Positions 33,867 to 42,826 of a DNA stretch of 64,000 nt are shown in pieces. Made by a program: the position numbers and the translations under genes. The first letter of the stretch is position 1. Every line of letters begins with the position of its first letter. This stretch comes from Archaeoglobales archaeon. Lineage in GTDB: Archaea; Halobacteriota; Archaeoglobi; Archaeoglobales; Archaeoglobaceae. The notes beneath the pieces were generated by a model, which did no database searches, was not told where the DNA came from, and worked only from the letters and a program-made list of their open reading frames with translations. The DNA lies in NCBI GenBank assembly GCA_030055525.1, contig JASFYJ010000007.1:18750-82749 (forward strand). The letters are read 5' to 3'.

Positions 33867-34766
33867 ATGAAAGTTAAAAGCCCCGAAATCAAAGTAGGTA
33901 TGCGCATATCAGACTTAATTGATTCATTAAGTCTTACAGCCTTCAACGCTAGAAGACTCGCAAATGCTGCAAAAATTTGTGTTGAGATGGTTAAAAATGA
34001 TGCTTTTGTTTTTTTGACAATAGCTGGAGCCATGATACCTGCAGGTATGAGGAATATAATTAAAGGGATGGTAGAAAACAGATTTATAGACGCTATCGTT
34101 CTTACTGGAGCAAATTTTGTTCATGAGCTTGTAGAAGCTTTGGGTTTTGGTCATGAGATATCCTCCCCCTATATAAACGATTTAGAGCTTGCAGATTCAA
34201 GTTTGAACAGAATATATGACGTGCTTGTAGATAATTCAGCCTTTGAAGGTATTGAAAAGTTTTTGGAAGATATAATATTTCAAACACACGGAAAAATCGG
34301 AAGCTACGAGTTCTTATGGATCGTTGGTAGTAAAATTGAGAATTCTTTCTTAAGATCTGCCTACAATTTAAAAGTACCTATTTTTTGCCCGACTCTACAT
34401 GATTCTATCGCTGGATTGCATCTGATGATATATTCAAAGGATCTCACGATCGATTTCACAAAAGATATAAAATTCCTAACAGATCTCTGCTTTGAGGCTA
34501 AAAAGAGTGGTATTATAATACTTGGCGGTGGTGTGCCGAAAAACTTTACTTTGCAAGCGATGCTTTTAGCTGAAGGTTTTGACTATGCTGTTCAAATCAC
34601 AACAGATTCGCCACATTTTGGTGGGTTGAGCGGCGCGACACTTGAGGAAGCGAAAAGTTGGTGTAAGCTTAAGAAGGGTGCAAAAGCTGTGACAGTTTAT
34701 TGCGACTCAACTATAGCACTCCCGCTGATATATCTATACATGCTTGAAAAGATCCGATCGCAATAG
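33867..34766 (+). CDS. dys: Deoxyhypusine synthase
   Basis: This enzyme transfers an aminobutyl group from spermidine to a lysine of initiation factor aIF5A. It has 299 residues. Conserved blocks include TIAGAMIPAGMRNIIKGMVE, IVLTGANFVHELVEALG, ILGGGVPKNFTLQAMLL and DSPHFGGLSGATLEEAKSW, the last with the Lys at SWCKL that forms the covalent intermediate. It is transcribed alone as a leaderless gene. Archaeoglobus has more than one synthase-like paralogue, so the substrate could differ. Confidence 0.93.
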   Translation: MKVKSPEIKVGMRISDLIDSLSLTAFNARRLANAAKICVEMVKNDAFVFLTIAGAMIPAGMRNIIKGMVENRFIDAIVLTGANFVHELVEALGFGHEISSPYINDLELADSSLNRIYDVLVDNSAFEGIEKFLEDIIFQTHGKIGSYEFLWIVGSKIENSFLRSAYNLKVPIFCPTLHDSIAGLHLMIYSKDLTIDFTKDIKFLTDLCFEAKKSGIIILGGGVPKNFTLQAMLLAEGFDYAVQITTDSPHFGGLSGATLEEAKSWCKLKKGAKAVTVYCDSTIALPLIYLYMLEKIRSQ

Positions 34767-34793
34767 TTATAACCTCTCACAACAAATTTAATT

Positions 34794-35231
34794 GTGCTCG
34801 TAGCTGAAGTGTTTGGAGTGTTTGCGGAGAAAAGTGTACTTGGTTTCTCACCCGTGGTAGCTTTAAGGGCGGAAGATGGGAGAATTTTGCCTATTTACAT
34901 TGGGATATCTGAAGCTCTCTCCATATATTCAGCAATTAAGGGCGATGTGCCTCCAAGGCCGATGACTCATGATCTTCTTGCAGATGTTATTTCAAAGCTC
35001 AATGGCAGGGTTGAAAAGATAGTAATCGATGATCTGATAGATAACACATTTTATGCTCGTCTTGTTATAAAACAAAATGATAAAACTATAGAAGTCGATT
35101 CTCGACCAAGTGATAGTATAGCTCTAGCTGTTCGTATAAAATGTCCAATATTCGTGGAAAAGGAAGTTCTTGATGAAGCTGGCATAGATGAGCTACCAAA
35201 CACTTACGTGGATCTAGGCCAGATGGTTTAA
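34794..35231 (+). CDS. DUF151 / bifunctional nuclease family protein
   Basis: A 145-residue protein of the DUF151 family. PIYIGISEALSIYSAIKG and DSRPSDSIALAVRIKCPIFV are the family signature blocks. Plant members have been described as nucleases with DNase and RNase activity; the archaeal function is unknown. The start is GTG at 34794 after a short 27-nt gap from the deoxyhypusine synthase gene. It is convergent with purA, with no gap at all (stop codons abut at 35231/35232). Confidence 0.88.
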   Translation: MLVAEVFGVFAEKSVLGFSPVVALRAEDGRILPIYIGISEALSIYSAIKGDVPPRPMTHDLLADVISKLNGRVEKIVIDDLIDNTFYARLVIKQNDKTIEVDSRPSDSIALAVRIKCPIFVEKEVLDEAGIDELPNTYVDLGQMV

Positions 35232-36245
35232 TTAGAGTTTTTCTTTCCGGAGGTCTATTATCTGCTTCAGCTCGGGGCCTGTGGAGATCAAGGTTACTGG
35301 TGTTTTTGTATCCTGTTCAACCTGCTCTATGAACTTCCTAGCCTTTGGAGTTAGCTTTTCCCATTCTCTTACACCGTAACACTCCCTATCTAACTTATCT
35401 ACACCGGTTATGGCTACCTGAGTAGCACCGTTCAGCATTGCTGAATACCTCGCCATTTTACTATCCCAGTACCCGATCCTCCTTCTTCTACCAGTCACAG
35501 TACCGTACTCTACAATTCCAAGTTTTTCTGCTTCCTCTTGAGGCATCTCTGTTGGGAAAGGTCCACCTCCAACCCTCGTTGGGAAGCACTTGAAGACCAC
35601 TATTACATCATCCACTCTCGTCGGCCCTAGACCTACATCCGAAGCTATAGCTGATGCAGTTGTGTCTTTAGAAGTAACGTAAGGATAAGTTCCGTAGTAA
35701 AGACTCAATCCAAAACCCTGAGAACCTTCGAGTAGAACGAACTCTCCCCTCTCAACTGCCTCGTTCACTTCTAGTGCAACGTCTGTAAGGTAAGGTTTAA
35801 GAACATCTATATCTTTCGCTTGCTTGGCTATTCTATATATTCTATCCGCGTTCGCTGGCCCACAACCAGTTCCGGTAGTACCTATATTCTCCTTTAAATG
35901 TTTATCCCCTCTGTCTGCTTCTATATGCTTTGGCTCAATTATTGCACATCTGTAATCAACACCTACTCTATCTGCAACTTTTAAAAGCTCGACTTCACGC
36001 AGAAAAACACTGGGATCAACAAGTACTCCCGCACCAATCAGCAGTCTTGCATCCTTGTAAACAAAACCAGAGGGGACCATCCTTATTCCGTATTTTTGGC
36101 CATTTACTTCTACAGTATGACCGGCATTGGGTCCAACGCCACCTCTTGCAATTATCTTCGGCCTATCAGTGTAGGCGACGTGAGCTACAATTTTTCCCTT
36201 TCCTTCGTCACCCCAAAATCCACCTACGATGATTGCTGCACCCAT
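35232..36245 (-). CDS. purA: Adenylosuccinate synthetase
   Basis: It joins IMP and aspartate with GTP in AMP synthesis. The 337-residue chain is the short archaeal type (bacterial ones are about 430). The GTP loop [16 protein letters not shown], the catalytic [29 protein letters not shown] and [10 protein letters not shown] are all present. GTATTTAAAAAC (36265-36276) sits 25 nt upstream of the ATG, giving a leaderless message. No other purine gene is nearby. Confidence 0.96.
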   Translation of the reverse strand: MGAAIIVGGFWGDEGKGKIVAHVAYTDRPKIIARGGVGPNAGHTVEVNGQKYGIRMVPSGFVYKDARLLIGAGVLVDPSVFLREVELLKVADRVGVDYRCAIIEPKHIEADRGDKHLKENIGTTGTGCGPANADRIYRIAKQAKDIDVLKPYLTDVALEVNEAVERGEFVLLEGSQGFGLSLYYGTYPYVTSKDTTASAIASDVGLGPTRVDDVIVVFKCFPTRVGGGPFPTEMPQEEAEKLGIVEYGTVTGRRRRIGYWDSKMARYSAMLNGATQVAITGVDKLDRECYGVREWEKLTPKARKFIEQVEQDTKTPVTLISTGPELKQIIDLRKEKL

Positions 36246-36392
36246 AATTGGCTTTTCAACTTAAGTATTTAAAAACTTGCTGGGAAGTTCTGGATTGCAT
36301 ATCAGATAAAATTGTTTTAAGCTCGATTCGACAAAGAGTTGAGGACCAAGATGCATATATGGTTCGTTTAAATGCAAAAATTTATAAAAATT

Positions 36393-37304
36393 TTATTTTA
36401 AACTAAGCCTTGTGACAACAATTGACGCCTTTTCCTGACCAAAATACTCATAGACTCCTCCTTTACTTCCGGGTTTTACATTAGGATCTCCAAAGTAGCC
36501 CGCATCAACAAGCTGAACTAGCAACTTCGGTGGCGCCCATTTTGGGTCTTTTGTCATCTCATACATGCTCTCGTATATCCTAAGTCTCGTATCTAAACCC
36601 ACCAGATCTCCCGTCTCTATCGGTCCCATTGCATGTCCATAGCCGAGCATCATAGCTATATCTATCTCCTGCGGTGTAGCAATACCTTCCTGTACCATCA
36701 ACAAAGCCTCTTTACCAAGCAAAAGCCCTAACCTTGTCGTTGCAAATCCTGGAGAATCTTTTACAACAATTGGGACCTTTCCAAGTTTTGTAAGAAAATC
36801 TTTAACATCTCTAATCACTTCATCACTCGTAAGCAACCCCTTAACGAGCTCTACCAGCTTCTGAATTTGTGCAGGATTGAAGAAGTGAATTCCAAGGAAC
36901 TTTCCAGGATTCTTTACTGCCGAACCTAACTTTGTTATGCTTATTGATGATGTGTTCGATCCGACTACTGCATCAGTTACCTCAGATATTCTTCCGAGGA
37001 CTTTCTTCTTTAAATCGATGTCTTCGAATACAGCTTCTATAACCAGCTCTACCTCTTTCAAACTATCATAACTTGTGGAGGTTCTAATTCTTGAGATTAT
37101 AGCTTCGGCCTCATCTTTAGTTATCTTTCCTTTTTCAACCAACTTCATCAAACCAAATCGACCATTTTTAATTTCATTGATTCCACGCTTTAACTTTTCA
37201 TCATCGACGTCAATCGCTATAACTTCAACTCCATTCTGAGCTAAAAACTGCGCTATCTGAGTACCCATCAAACCAAAACCTACCACACCAACTTTTTTAA
37301 ACAT
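36393..37304 (-). CDS. hbd: 3-hydroxyacyl-CoA dehydrogenase
   Basis: The third enzyme of beta-oxidation, NAD-dependent. It has 303 residues. The Rossmann motif GFGLMGTQIAQFLAQNG is at the N terminus, GSNTSSISITKLG and GIHFFNPAQIQKLVELV hold the active-site Ser and the His-containing motif, and DSPGFATTRLGLLLGKEAL starts the C-terminal helical domain. It is the last gene of the operon and has no fused hydratase domain. The gap of about 147 nt downstream to purA contains only A/T-rich sequence and the purA promoter. Confidence 0.95.
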   Translation of the reverse strand: MFKKVGVVGFGLMGTQIAQFLAQNGVEVIAIDVDDEKLKRGINEIKNGRFGLMKLVEKGKITKDEAEAIISRIRTSTSYDSLKEVELVIEAVFEDIDLKKKVLGRISEVTDAVVGSNTSSISITKLGSAVKNPGKFLGIHFFNPAQIQKLVELVKGLLTSDEVIRDVKDFLTKLGKVPIVVKDSPGFATTRLGLLLGKEALLMVQEGIATPQEIDIAMMLGYGHAMGPIETGDLVGLDTRLRIYESMYEMTKDPKWAPPKLLVQLVDAGYFGDPNVKPGSKGGVYEYFGQEKASIVVTRLSLK

Positions 37305-37308
37305 AAAT

Positions 37309-38073
37309 TCACCTTCCCTTAAATTCTGCCTTTCTTTTCTCCAAGAATGCCTTCATACCTTCCTTCGCATCCTCTGTGCTGAATAATATCGAAAACAGTG
37401 AAAGTTCATATCTTAATCCATCCAGCAAACTCATGTTTCTCGAAGCGTTTAAAGCCTTTTTTGCATACCTCACAGCAAGTGGCGGCTTTTCGAGTATCTT
37501 TCTTGCGATCTCTTTTGCTCTTTCCATCAGCTTTTCATCATCCACTACCTCTTCAACTAATCCAATCCTGAAAGCTTCCTCAGCATCTATCATTTCCCCT
37601 GTTAGAACCATCTTCTTTGCCATTCCTAAACCGACAAGTCTTGGCAATCTCTGTGTACCTCCTGCACCGGGTATTATTCCTATGTTTATCTCAGGCTGGC
37701 CAAACTTAGCTTTTTTACTCGCAATTCTTATATCGCAAGCCATAGCCAATTCACAGCCACCACCAAGTGCAAACCCATTTATGGCTGCGATAGTAACCAG
37801 ATCACTTTCCTCAATTCTATTGAACAATTCGGTACCAAGTTTTCCAGCTTCCAAAGCAATCGATGGAGTTCTCTGAATGAGTTCATTTATATCTGCTCCA
37901 GCAGCAAACGCTTTTCCGCTCCCTGTTATTATTGCAACTCTTGCTCTCTGTTCAGCTTGATTGAACACCTCCATGAGTTCTTTTCTTGTTTCTGTGTCTA
38001 AAGCGTTCAGCTTTTCCGGCCTATTTAGAGTGATGATAGCTATTTCTCCATCAAACTCGAGTTTGACCCTCAA
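37309..38073 (-). CDS. Enoyl-CoA hydratase
   Basis: The second enzyme of beta-oxidation, adding water to trans-2-enoyl-CoA. It has 254 residues, the normal crotonase length. The CoA loop AFAAGADINELI and oxyanion motif GFALGGGCELAMACDIRIA are near residues 56 and 98, and FGQPEINIGIIPGAGGTQRL holds catalytic Glu. It overlaps the acyl-CoA dehydrogenase stop by 4 nt and lies 4 nt from the next gene, so these genes are translationally coupled. Confidence 0.95.
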   Translation of the reverse strand: MRVKLEFDGEIAIITLNRPEKLNALDTETRKELMEVFNQAEQRARVAIITGSGKAFAAGADINELIQRTPSIALEAGKLGTELFNRIEESDLVTIAAINGFALGGGCELAMACDIRIASKKAKFGQPEINIGIIPGAGGTQRLPRLVGLGMAKKMVLTGEMIDAEEAFRIGLVEEVVDDEKLMERAKEIARKILEKPPLAVRYAKKALNASRNMSLLDGLRYELSLFSILFSTEDAKEGMKAFLEKRKAEFKGR

Positions 38074-39233
38074 GACCCTCCCTCCAGCTTTCCAATAAGT
38101 CTTCGAGCTATGATCTGTTTTTGTATCTCTTTAGTCCCTTCGTATATCTCCGTAATCTTTGCATCTCTGTAGTAACGTTCAGCTGGATACTCCCCTACGT
38201 AGCCGTAACCTCCATGAAGCTGAACACACCAATCAGCGACATAAACAGCCGTTTCACCAGCAAACCATTTTGCCATCGACGAAAGTTCAGGCTTTGGATC
38301 TTTTATGCTGCACTGCCATGCAGCGTACCAACACAACAATCTGGCTGCTTGAATTCTTGTAGCCATCTCAGCCAATTTAAACTGAGTATGCTGAAATGCA
38401 GCAATTGGCTGGCCAAACTGTTTTCTTTGTTTTGTGTACTTCAAAACAAGTTCAAAAGCTCCCTGTGCTATCCCTACTGCCTGAGCCGCAACCCTTGGGC
38501 GGGTGTGATTGAAAAACTCCATAAGCTGATAGAAACCTTCACCAGGTTTGCCAAGTATGTTCTCATCTCCAACTCTGACATCTTTAAATACGAGCTCAGC
38601 AGTATCGCTTGCCCTCAAACCCAGCTTATTCTTGATTTTCGTAGCCTTTACACCTTTTTGTTTCGTTTCGACTATTGCGAAAGTCAAGCCTTCATGCCTC
38701 TTTTTACCTTCCGAAGTTCTTGCTAAAACTAAAGCGAAATCGCATACTGTGCCATTTGTTATAAATGTTTTAGTTCCGTTTATAACCCACTCATCTCCAT
38801 CTTTTACCATCTTTGTCTTTATACTTGCCACATCACTGCCTGCTTCGGGTTCTGTTGATGCCATGGCTGAAATGCCATCCTTTTCAGTCAACCACCTGAG
38901 GTACTTTTCTTTCTGTTCTTCAGTGCCAAAAAGTTCTATAAGCTCAGAACCAAATGTAGAACTCATGCACGCACTTCCAATGCCTGGACTTACTCTGTAG
39001 AATTCCTCAGTTATCAAGCACTCCTCTAAGAGCGTTAAACCCATACCTCCGTACTCTTCCGGGATCTTTACAATCGAGAATCCAAGCTTTCTGGCTTTTT
39101 TTACAATGTCTATAGGATAAATTTCTTCTCGGTCACACTTCTCTATAATTTCAGGCGTAAATTCCTTCTCTGCAAACTCTCTTGCGGCTCGTCTTATATC
39201 TTCCTGCTCGGGACTCAGTTTGAAGTTTAGCAT
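38070..39233 (-). CDS. Acyl-CoA dehydrogenase
   Basis: The FAD enzyme of the first beta-oxidation step. It has 387 residues. MASTEPEAGSDVASIKT and FITNGTVCDFALVLART are the family signatures of the flavin-binding middle domain, and YRDAKITEIYEGTKEIQ carries the catalytic Glu region and the end of the helical domain. Electrons would leave through an electron-transfer flavoprotein, not encoded here. It abuts the DUF35 gene directly (39233/39234). Confidence 0.95.
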   Translation of the reverse strand: MLNFKLSPEQEDIRRAAREFAEKEFTPEIIEKCDREEIYPIDIVKKARKLGFSIVKIPEEYGGMGLTLLEECLITEEFYRVSPGIGSACMSSTFGSELIELFGTEEQKEKYLRWLTEKDGISAMASTEPEAGSDVASIKTKMVKDGDEWVINGTKTFITNGTVCDFALVLARTSEGKKRHEGLTFAIVETKQKGVKATKIKNKLGLRASDTAELVFKDVRVGDENILGKPGEGFYQLMEFFNHTRPRVAAQAVGIAQGAFELVLKYTKQRKQFGQPIAAFQHTQFKLAEMATRIQAARLLCWYAAWQCSIKDPKPELSSMAKWFAGETAVYVADWCVQLHGGYGYVGEYPAERYYRDAKITEIYEGTKEIQKQIIARRLIGKLEGGS

Positions 39234-39629
39234 TTAAACCACCTCCAAATAAACTTTCCAAACACCAGCTGCGTCCTTTGCTGTATAGGCTCTGACTTTG
39301 TCACCGACCTTCACATTCTTGCCCCAACCCATAACCCTGACGTTTCCAAATCTGGCTATGACTATCGTATAAGGTTCGCTCCATTCAAAACCTTTAGGAA
39401 TCGTATGGATTGTAGTAAAAGCTTCAACAACTCCTACTCCACTTATTTCAACCCAATCTGTTTCGCATCTGCAAAAAGTACATTCAGCTTGCGGTGGTGA
39501 ATACTCCTTACCACAATTCTTGCAGACTGTTTTGTAAATTTTACCCTCTTCAAGCCCTTTCCAGTATTTTTCAGTTTTTTTAACAGAGATGTTGTGTTTA
39601 AGTGGCAGCTCTCTACTTTCAATTATCAT
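39234..39629 (-). CDS. DUF35 Zn-ribbon/OB-fold protein, thiolase partner
   Basis: A 131-residue protein with a zinc ribbon, CKNCGKEYSPPQAECTFC (Cys pairs near residues 37-40 and 51-54), followed by an OB fold (VGVVEAFTTIHTIPKGFEW). In archaea these proteins hold thiolase and acyl-CoA together. The gene lies 5 nt from the thiolase gene and before the dehydrogenase. Start ATG 39629. Its presence suggests a thiolase-DUF35 complex as in other archaeal acyl-CoA pathways. Confidence 0.88.
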   Translation of the reverse strand: MIIESRELPLKHNISVKKTEKYWKGLEEGKIYKTVCKNCGKEYSPPQAECTFCRCETDWVEISGVGVVEAFTTIHTIPKGFEWSEPYTIVIARFGNVRVMGWGKNVKVGDKVRAYTAKDAAGVWKVYLEVV

Positions 39630-39634
39630 TTAAA

Positions 39635-40795
39635 TCACCTCTTTAATATAAAAACCCATGCAAAATGTCCCGTACCACCAACATTATGCGTTAAACCTCT
39701 ATAGTTCTTCAGATCCACCTGTAAAGCTCCAGCTTCCTCTCTAAGCTGCTTTGTAACTTCATAAATCATCGCTATACCTGTAGCTGCTAGTGGATGGCCC
39801 TTAGCTTTCAATCCACCAAAAGTGTTTACTGGTATCTTTCCTCCAAAATCACTTTCTCCTCTCTCAGCAAATTTTCCCCCTTCACCTTTTCTACAAAAAC
39901 CAAGATCTTCATAGGCCATGATTTCGGCAATTGTAAAGCAGTCATGAACTGTAGCTATATCAAGTTGTTTTATAGGATCCTCAATTTTTGCCATCTTGTA
40001 AGCCATTCTACTTGCCTGTACGCTGGCTTTTAAACCAACAAAATTCTCTCTTCTCGTCATATTGGAGGTATCTGAGGAGTAACCTACTCCCTCTATCCAG
40101 ACGGCATCCAGATTCAATTCTCGGATTTTTTCCTCACTCGCCAGTATAGCTGCTGCAGAACCGTCGCTTATCGGTGAGCAATCAAAAAGCTTGAGAGGAT
40201 AGGCAATATATCTCGACTTCAATACTGTTTCAACCGTTACCTCCTTTTGAAAATGTGCCTTTGGATTCTTAGCAGCATTTCTGTGAGCTTTGACTGCAAC
40301 CAAGGCCATTTGTTCTTCAGTTGTTCCAAACTTTGCCATATGAGCTGAGGCGTGCATCGCATAGTATGCGGGAAAAGTCGTACCATATTGGTGAAACTCC
40401 CAAAGATAATTGCCTGCTCTCCCCCCAACGGCGTTAGAAGTTGCCGTATCAACTTCTGTCATTTTCTCGACTCCTATAGCTATAGCTAGGTCCACAATAC
40501 CACTAGCGATAGATGTGTAAGCAGTATATATCGCAGCACTTCCCGTAGCACACGCAGCTTCAACCCTTATTGGTCCTTTACCAACAAATCCACAGTATTC
40601 GTTTACTGGAACGGCAGGCATGAATTCATAGGTTCGCGTCCCAACGCAACCCACAACGCTCAGCTCTATTTCTTCTTGTGTAAGTCCAGCATCATTTAGT
40701 GCTTCATAAACAGCTTCAAATGCTAGCTCCTGTAATGTGACTTCCCTATTTCCAAACTTCGAACAGCCAACACCAACGACACCTACTTTTCTCAT
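39635..40795 (-). CDS. Thiolase (acetyl-CoA C-acyltransferase, archaeal/SCP2 type)
   Basis: The last step of beta-oxidation, or acetoacetyl-CoA formation. It has 386 residues. The nucleophile is in VEAACATGSAAIY near residue 81; HDCFTIAEIMAYEDLG and GGLKAKGHPLAATG supply the catalytic His and Gly-rich loop. SCP2-type thiolases that pair with DUF35 proteins are typical of archaea. It is the first gene of a five-gene operon with an A/T box 24-28 nt upstream and a palindrome further upstream. Both thiolytic and condensing directions are possible. Confidence 0.9.
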   Translation of the reverse strand: MRKVGVVGVGCSKFGNREVTLQELAFEAVYEALNDAGLTQEEIELSVVGCVGTRTYEFMPAVPVNEYCGFVGKGPIRVEAACATGSAAIYTAYTSIASGIVDLAIAIGVEKMTEVDTATSNAVGGRAGNYLWEFHQYGTTFPAYYAMHASAHMAKFGTTEEQMALVAVKAHRNAAKNPKAHFQKEVTVETVLKSRYIAYPLKLFDCSPISDGSAAAILASEEKIRELNLDAVWIEGVGYSSDTSNMTRRENFVGLKASVQASRMAYKMAKIEDPIKQLDIATVHDCFTIAEIMAYEDLGFCRKGEGGKFAERGESDFGGKIPVNTFGGLKAKGHPLAATGIAMIYEVTKQLREEAGALQVDLKNYRGLTHNVGGTGHFAWVFILKR

Positions 40796-40815
40796 CTATG
40801 GAAGAATAGTAAATT

Positions 40816-40868
40816 TATTTTAAAAAGATTTCGGTTATAATTTAAATCAGTTTTCGTAATTTACGAAA
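40816..40868 (-). promoter_or_regulatory. Promoter and palindromic operator candidate of the beta-oxidation operon
   Basis: Reading on the minus strand, CTTTTTAAAATAA (about 40816-40830) lies about 27 nt upstream of the thiolase ATG (40795), fitting a leaderless promoter with a BRE-like CGAAA before it. Upstream of it is the palindrome TTTCGTAA-T-TTACGAAA at 40852-40868, perfect over 8 bp per arm with a 1-nt spacer. This symmetry resembles binding sites of TetR/MarR-type regulators. The remaining bases to 41047 are A/T-rich and may hold the promoter of the next plus-strand gene. Confidence 0.6.
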
Positions 40869-41047
40869 GATAGTTTTCCAAATTAAGATTTTGGTAGTTT
40901 GATATGGCAACGTATGCAGTAGTAAAGATACGCAGCTTTTTACAGATAAATCGTTTAAGTTACTTTTTTTTTGAAAAATATTTCGATTATAGCCCTTTTT
41001 GGCCAGTTTAGCAAAATTTAAAAGATATTGTAGCTAACAACGAACTC

Positions 41048-42199
41048 ATGTCTGCAAGTGACGTTGAACACATCTTAGCAGAAATGGGACCAGACCCGAT
41101 CGTTTCGTTAGCTCTTTTCATCATGCTCGGACTCGTACTAATACTACCCTTTAAGGTGAAGAAGGTAGAGGAGAACCTTGAACCGTTCTTCTTCGTTATG
41201 GGTGTCCTAGCTGTAACAGTTACTCACTTTGCACTAATGATTCATGCTGGTCTACCGATGTGGACTTCCGAACTTCTACTTCATGCACTCGAATCGCCGA
41301 TTGGCATCGTGAAAATAGATGATATACCAGTTCTCGGGATATTCCAAGTAGTTCTAGTAGTTGGCTTGATAATTTACTTCTTCAACAAACCGATCTATTC
41401 AGCTCTTTTGAACATGATGAGAAAGATAGGAATGCGAACCTTCACATTTGTTTTTATAGTTCTTTTTGGTTTACTTTCAAGCGTAATGTCTGTTATAGTT
41501 TGTTCGGTACTCTTAGCTGAGATAGCCCTCGCTACACCGCTTGAAAGAAAAAAGAAAATTGAGTTCATAGTTATAGCCTGCTTCGCAGTGGGCTTGGGAG
41601 CTGCCTTAACACCCATCGGCGAACCTCTATCAACGATTGCGGTTAGAAAGTTAAGTGGACCACCATACTATGCGGATTTCTTTTATCTAATCGATTTGAT
41701 AGGCCTATATGTAGTTACGGGGGTTGTAGCCCTAGGAGTATACGGTGCCTACAGAGTAGGAAATGTAAAAATAGAAAACATCGAAATTCCCGAGTATACT
41801 GAAAGGATAAGAGCTGTGATAATCAGGGCTGTTAAAGTCTACATCTTTGTAGCCGCACTTGAGCTGCTAGGTGCTGGATGCGCTCCAATCATCGTATGGT
41901 ATATATCTCATGTTCCAGCTTGGGGACTATACTGGGTCAACATGATCTCAGCTTTCTTAGATAACGCTACACTGACAGCTGCTGAAATAGGGCCATCACT
42001 TACGGAATTCCAGATAAAGAGTGCACTCATGGGGTTGTTAGTAGCTGGAGGTATGCTTGTTCCGGGCAACATACCGAACATAGTAGCTGCAGCGAGGATG
42101 AAGATAACTATGGGCGAATGGGCTAGAATAGGTGTTCCGCTGGGTTTTGTGCTTATGTCAGTCTATTTCGCTTGGCTTTATATCCCAGAACTTCTCTAA
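41048..42199 (+). CDS. DUF1646 family membrane transporter
   Basis: A 383-residue membrane protein with about ten helices. TPIGEPLSTIAVRKLSG, AFLDNATLTAAEIGPSL and PGNIPNIVAAARMKI resemble the discontinuous-helix motifs of the ion-transporter superfamily that includes NhaD and ArsB, so Na+/H+ exchange is a reasonable guess; the substrate is unknown. The N terminus is predicted outside or cytoplasmic but soluble for about 15 residues. It stands alone, with a T-rich run right after the stop that may terminate transcription. Confidence 0.82.
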   Translation: MSASDVEHILAEMGPDPIVSLALFIMLGLVLILPFKVKKVEENLEPFFFVMGVLAVTVTHFALMIHAGLPMWTSELLLHALESPIGIVKIDDIPVLGIFQVVLVVGLIIYFFNKPIYSALLNMMRKIGMRTFTFVFIVLFGLLSSVMSVIVCSVLLAEIALATPLERKKKIEFIVIACFAVGLGAALTPIGEPLSTIAVRKLSGPPYYADFFYLIDLIGLYVVTGVVALGVYGAYRVGNVKIENIEIPEYTERIRAVIIRAVKVYIFVAALELLGAGCAPIIVWYISHVPAWGLYWVNMISAFLDNATLTAAEIGPSLTEFQIKSALMGLLVAGGMLVPGNIPNIVAAARMKITMGEWARIGVPLGFVLMSVYFAWLYIPELL

Positions 42200-42719
42200 T
42201 TTTTTATCGTTGTTTGTTGAAAATATTTTTGAGGCTAAAAATATGTAATCTCCTAAAGAATTTTGAAGGGATCATGTACAAAAAAGCGTGGAAAAATCGA
42301 AATGATTGAGATCCGAACCAAACATAATGAAGCTCCTAAAAGCGCTTAAATCAAATCCATAGAATTTTATGAATTCTGCGATAGAGTACTTCAAGAAGAT
42401 GTCGCTTTGCCTGAGAGTTTCAAGTTCCTAATGGTTATAGCATGGGAGTTCGAAGGAGTTGTAAATAGTGTGTAATTCCAGCTATGATAGGCGTTAAAAA
42501 TCGAGAAAACGGCGAAGAAAAGATAATTGAATGTTACCGGCGGTGCTTCGATTGTTTCAGCTTTTAGAGAGGCTATGAGGGGGCTCAAAAAATTTAAACC
42601 TGTTTTTTATATTTTTATTCTAGAAACAATTCCACAACCTTCAAACCGAAAATCAAGCCATTTAGAAAATCGAGAATTCAAGAAAGGCAATTCGACTGTT
42701 TTAAAACTTGAAAATAAAC
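42200..42719. other. Gene-poor stretch before tRNA-Lys
   Basis: These 520 bases carry no intact gene that I can support. The first part has a T-rich run after the DUF1646 gene. The middle, about 42327-42475, has an open stretch that looks like decayed coding sequence. The last part (42490-42719) is A-rich, with a short open frame in each of several phases but no ribosome binding site or homology that I recognise. No repeat or hairpin stands out. Confidence 0.4.
42327..42475 (+). pseudogene. Possible frameshifted remnant of a small gene
   Basis: ATG at 42327 begins MKLLKALKSNP and stops at TAG. A second phase from 42350 is open to the TAA at 42473-42475 and reads IEFYEFCDRVLQ, then VALPESFKFLMVIAWEFEG. 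A one-base frameshift near 42357 would join the two into one protein-like chain of about 48 residues with a hydrophobic-amphipathic pattern. I recognise no family. It may instead be chance. Confidence 0.25.
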
Positions 42720-42793
42720 CGGGCCGAGAGGGATTTGAACCCCCGACTGCGGGATTAAGAGTCCCGCGCTCTTCCTGGCTAAGCTATCGGCCC
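42720..42793 (-). tRNA. tRNA-Lys (CTT)
   Basis: Folded by hand on the minus strand: acceptor stem GGGCCGA/TCGGCCC with discriminator G, anticodon stem CGGGA/TCCCG with loop CTCTTAA (anticodon CTT, reading AAG), and T arm with TTCAAAT loop. No CCA and no intron. A minus-strand CATAAATATCC (about 42818-42828) is centred about 29 nt upstream and probably is its TATA box. Confidence 0.96.
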
Positions 42794-42826
42794 TCCGTTT
42801 TGGATAACAAATTCAGGATATTTATG

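Noticed and set aside
38121-38726. 201-codon open frame opposite the acyl-CoA dehydrogenase gene
   Set aside because: It is a shadow of a well-supported gene, with random-looking composition.
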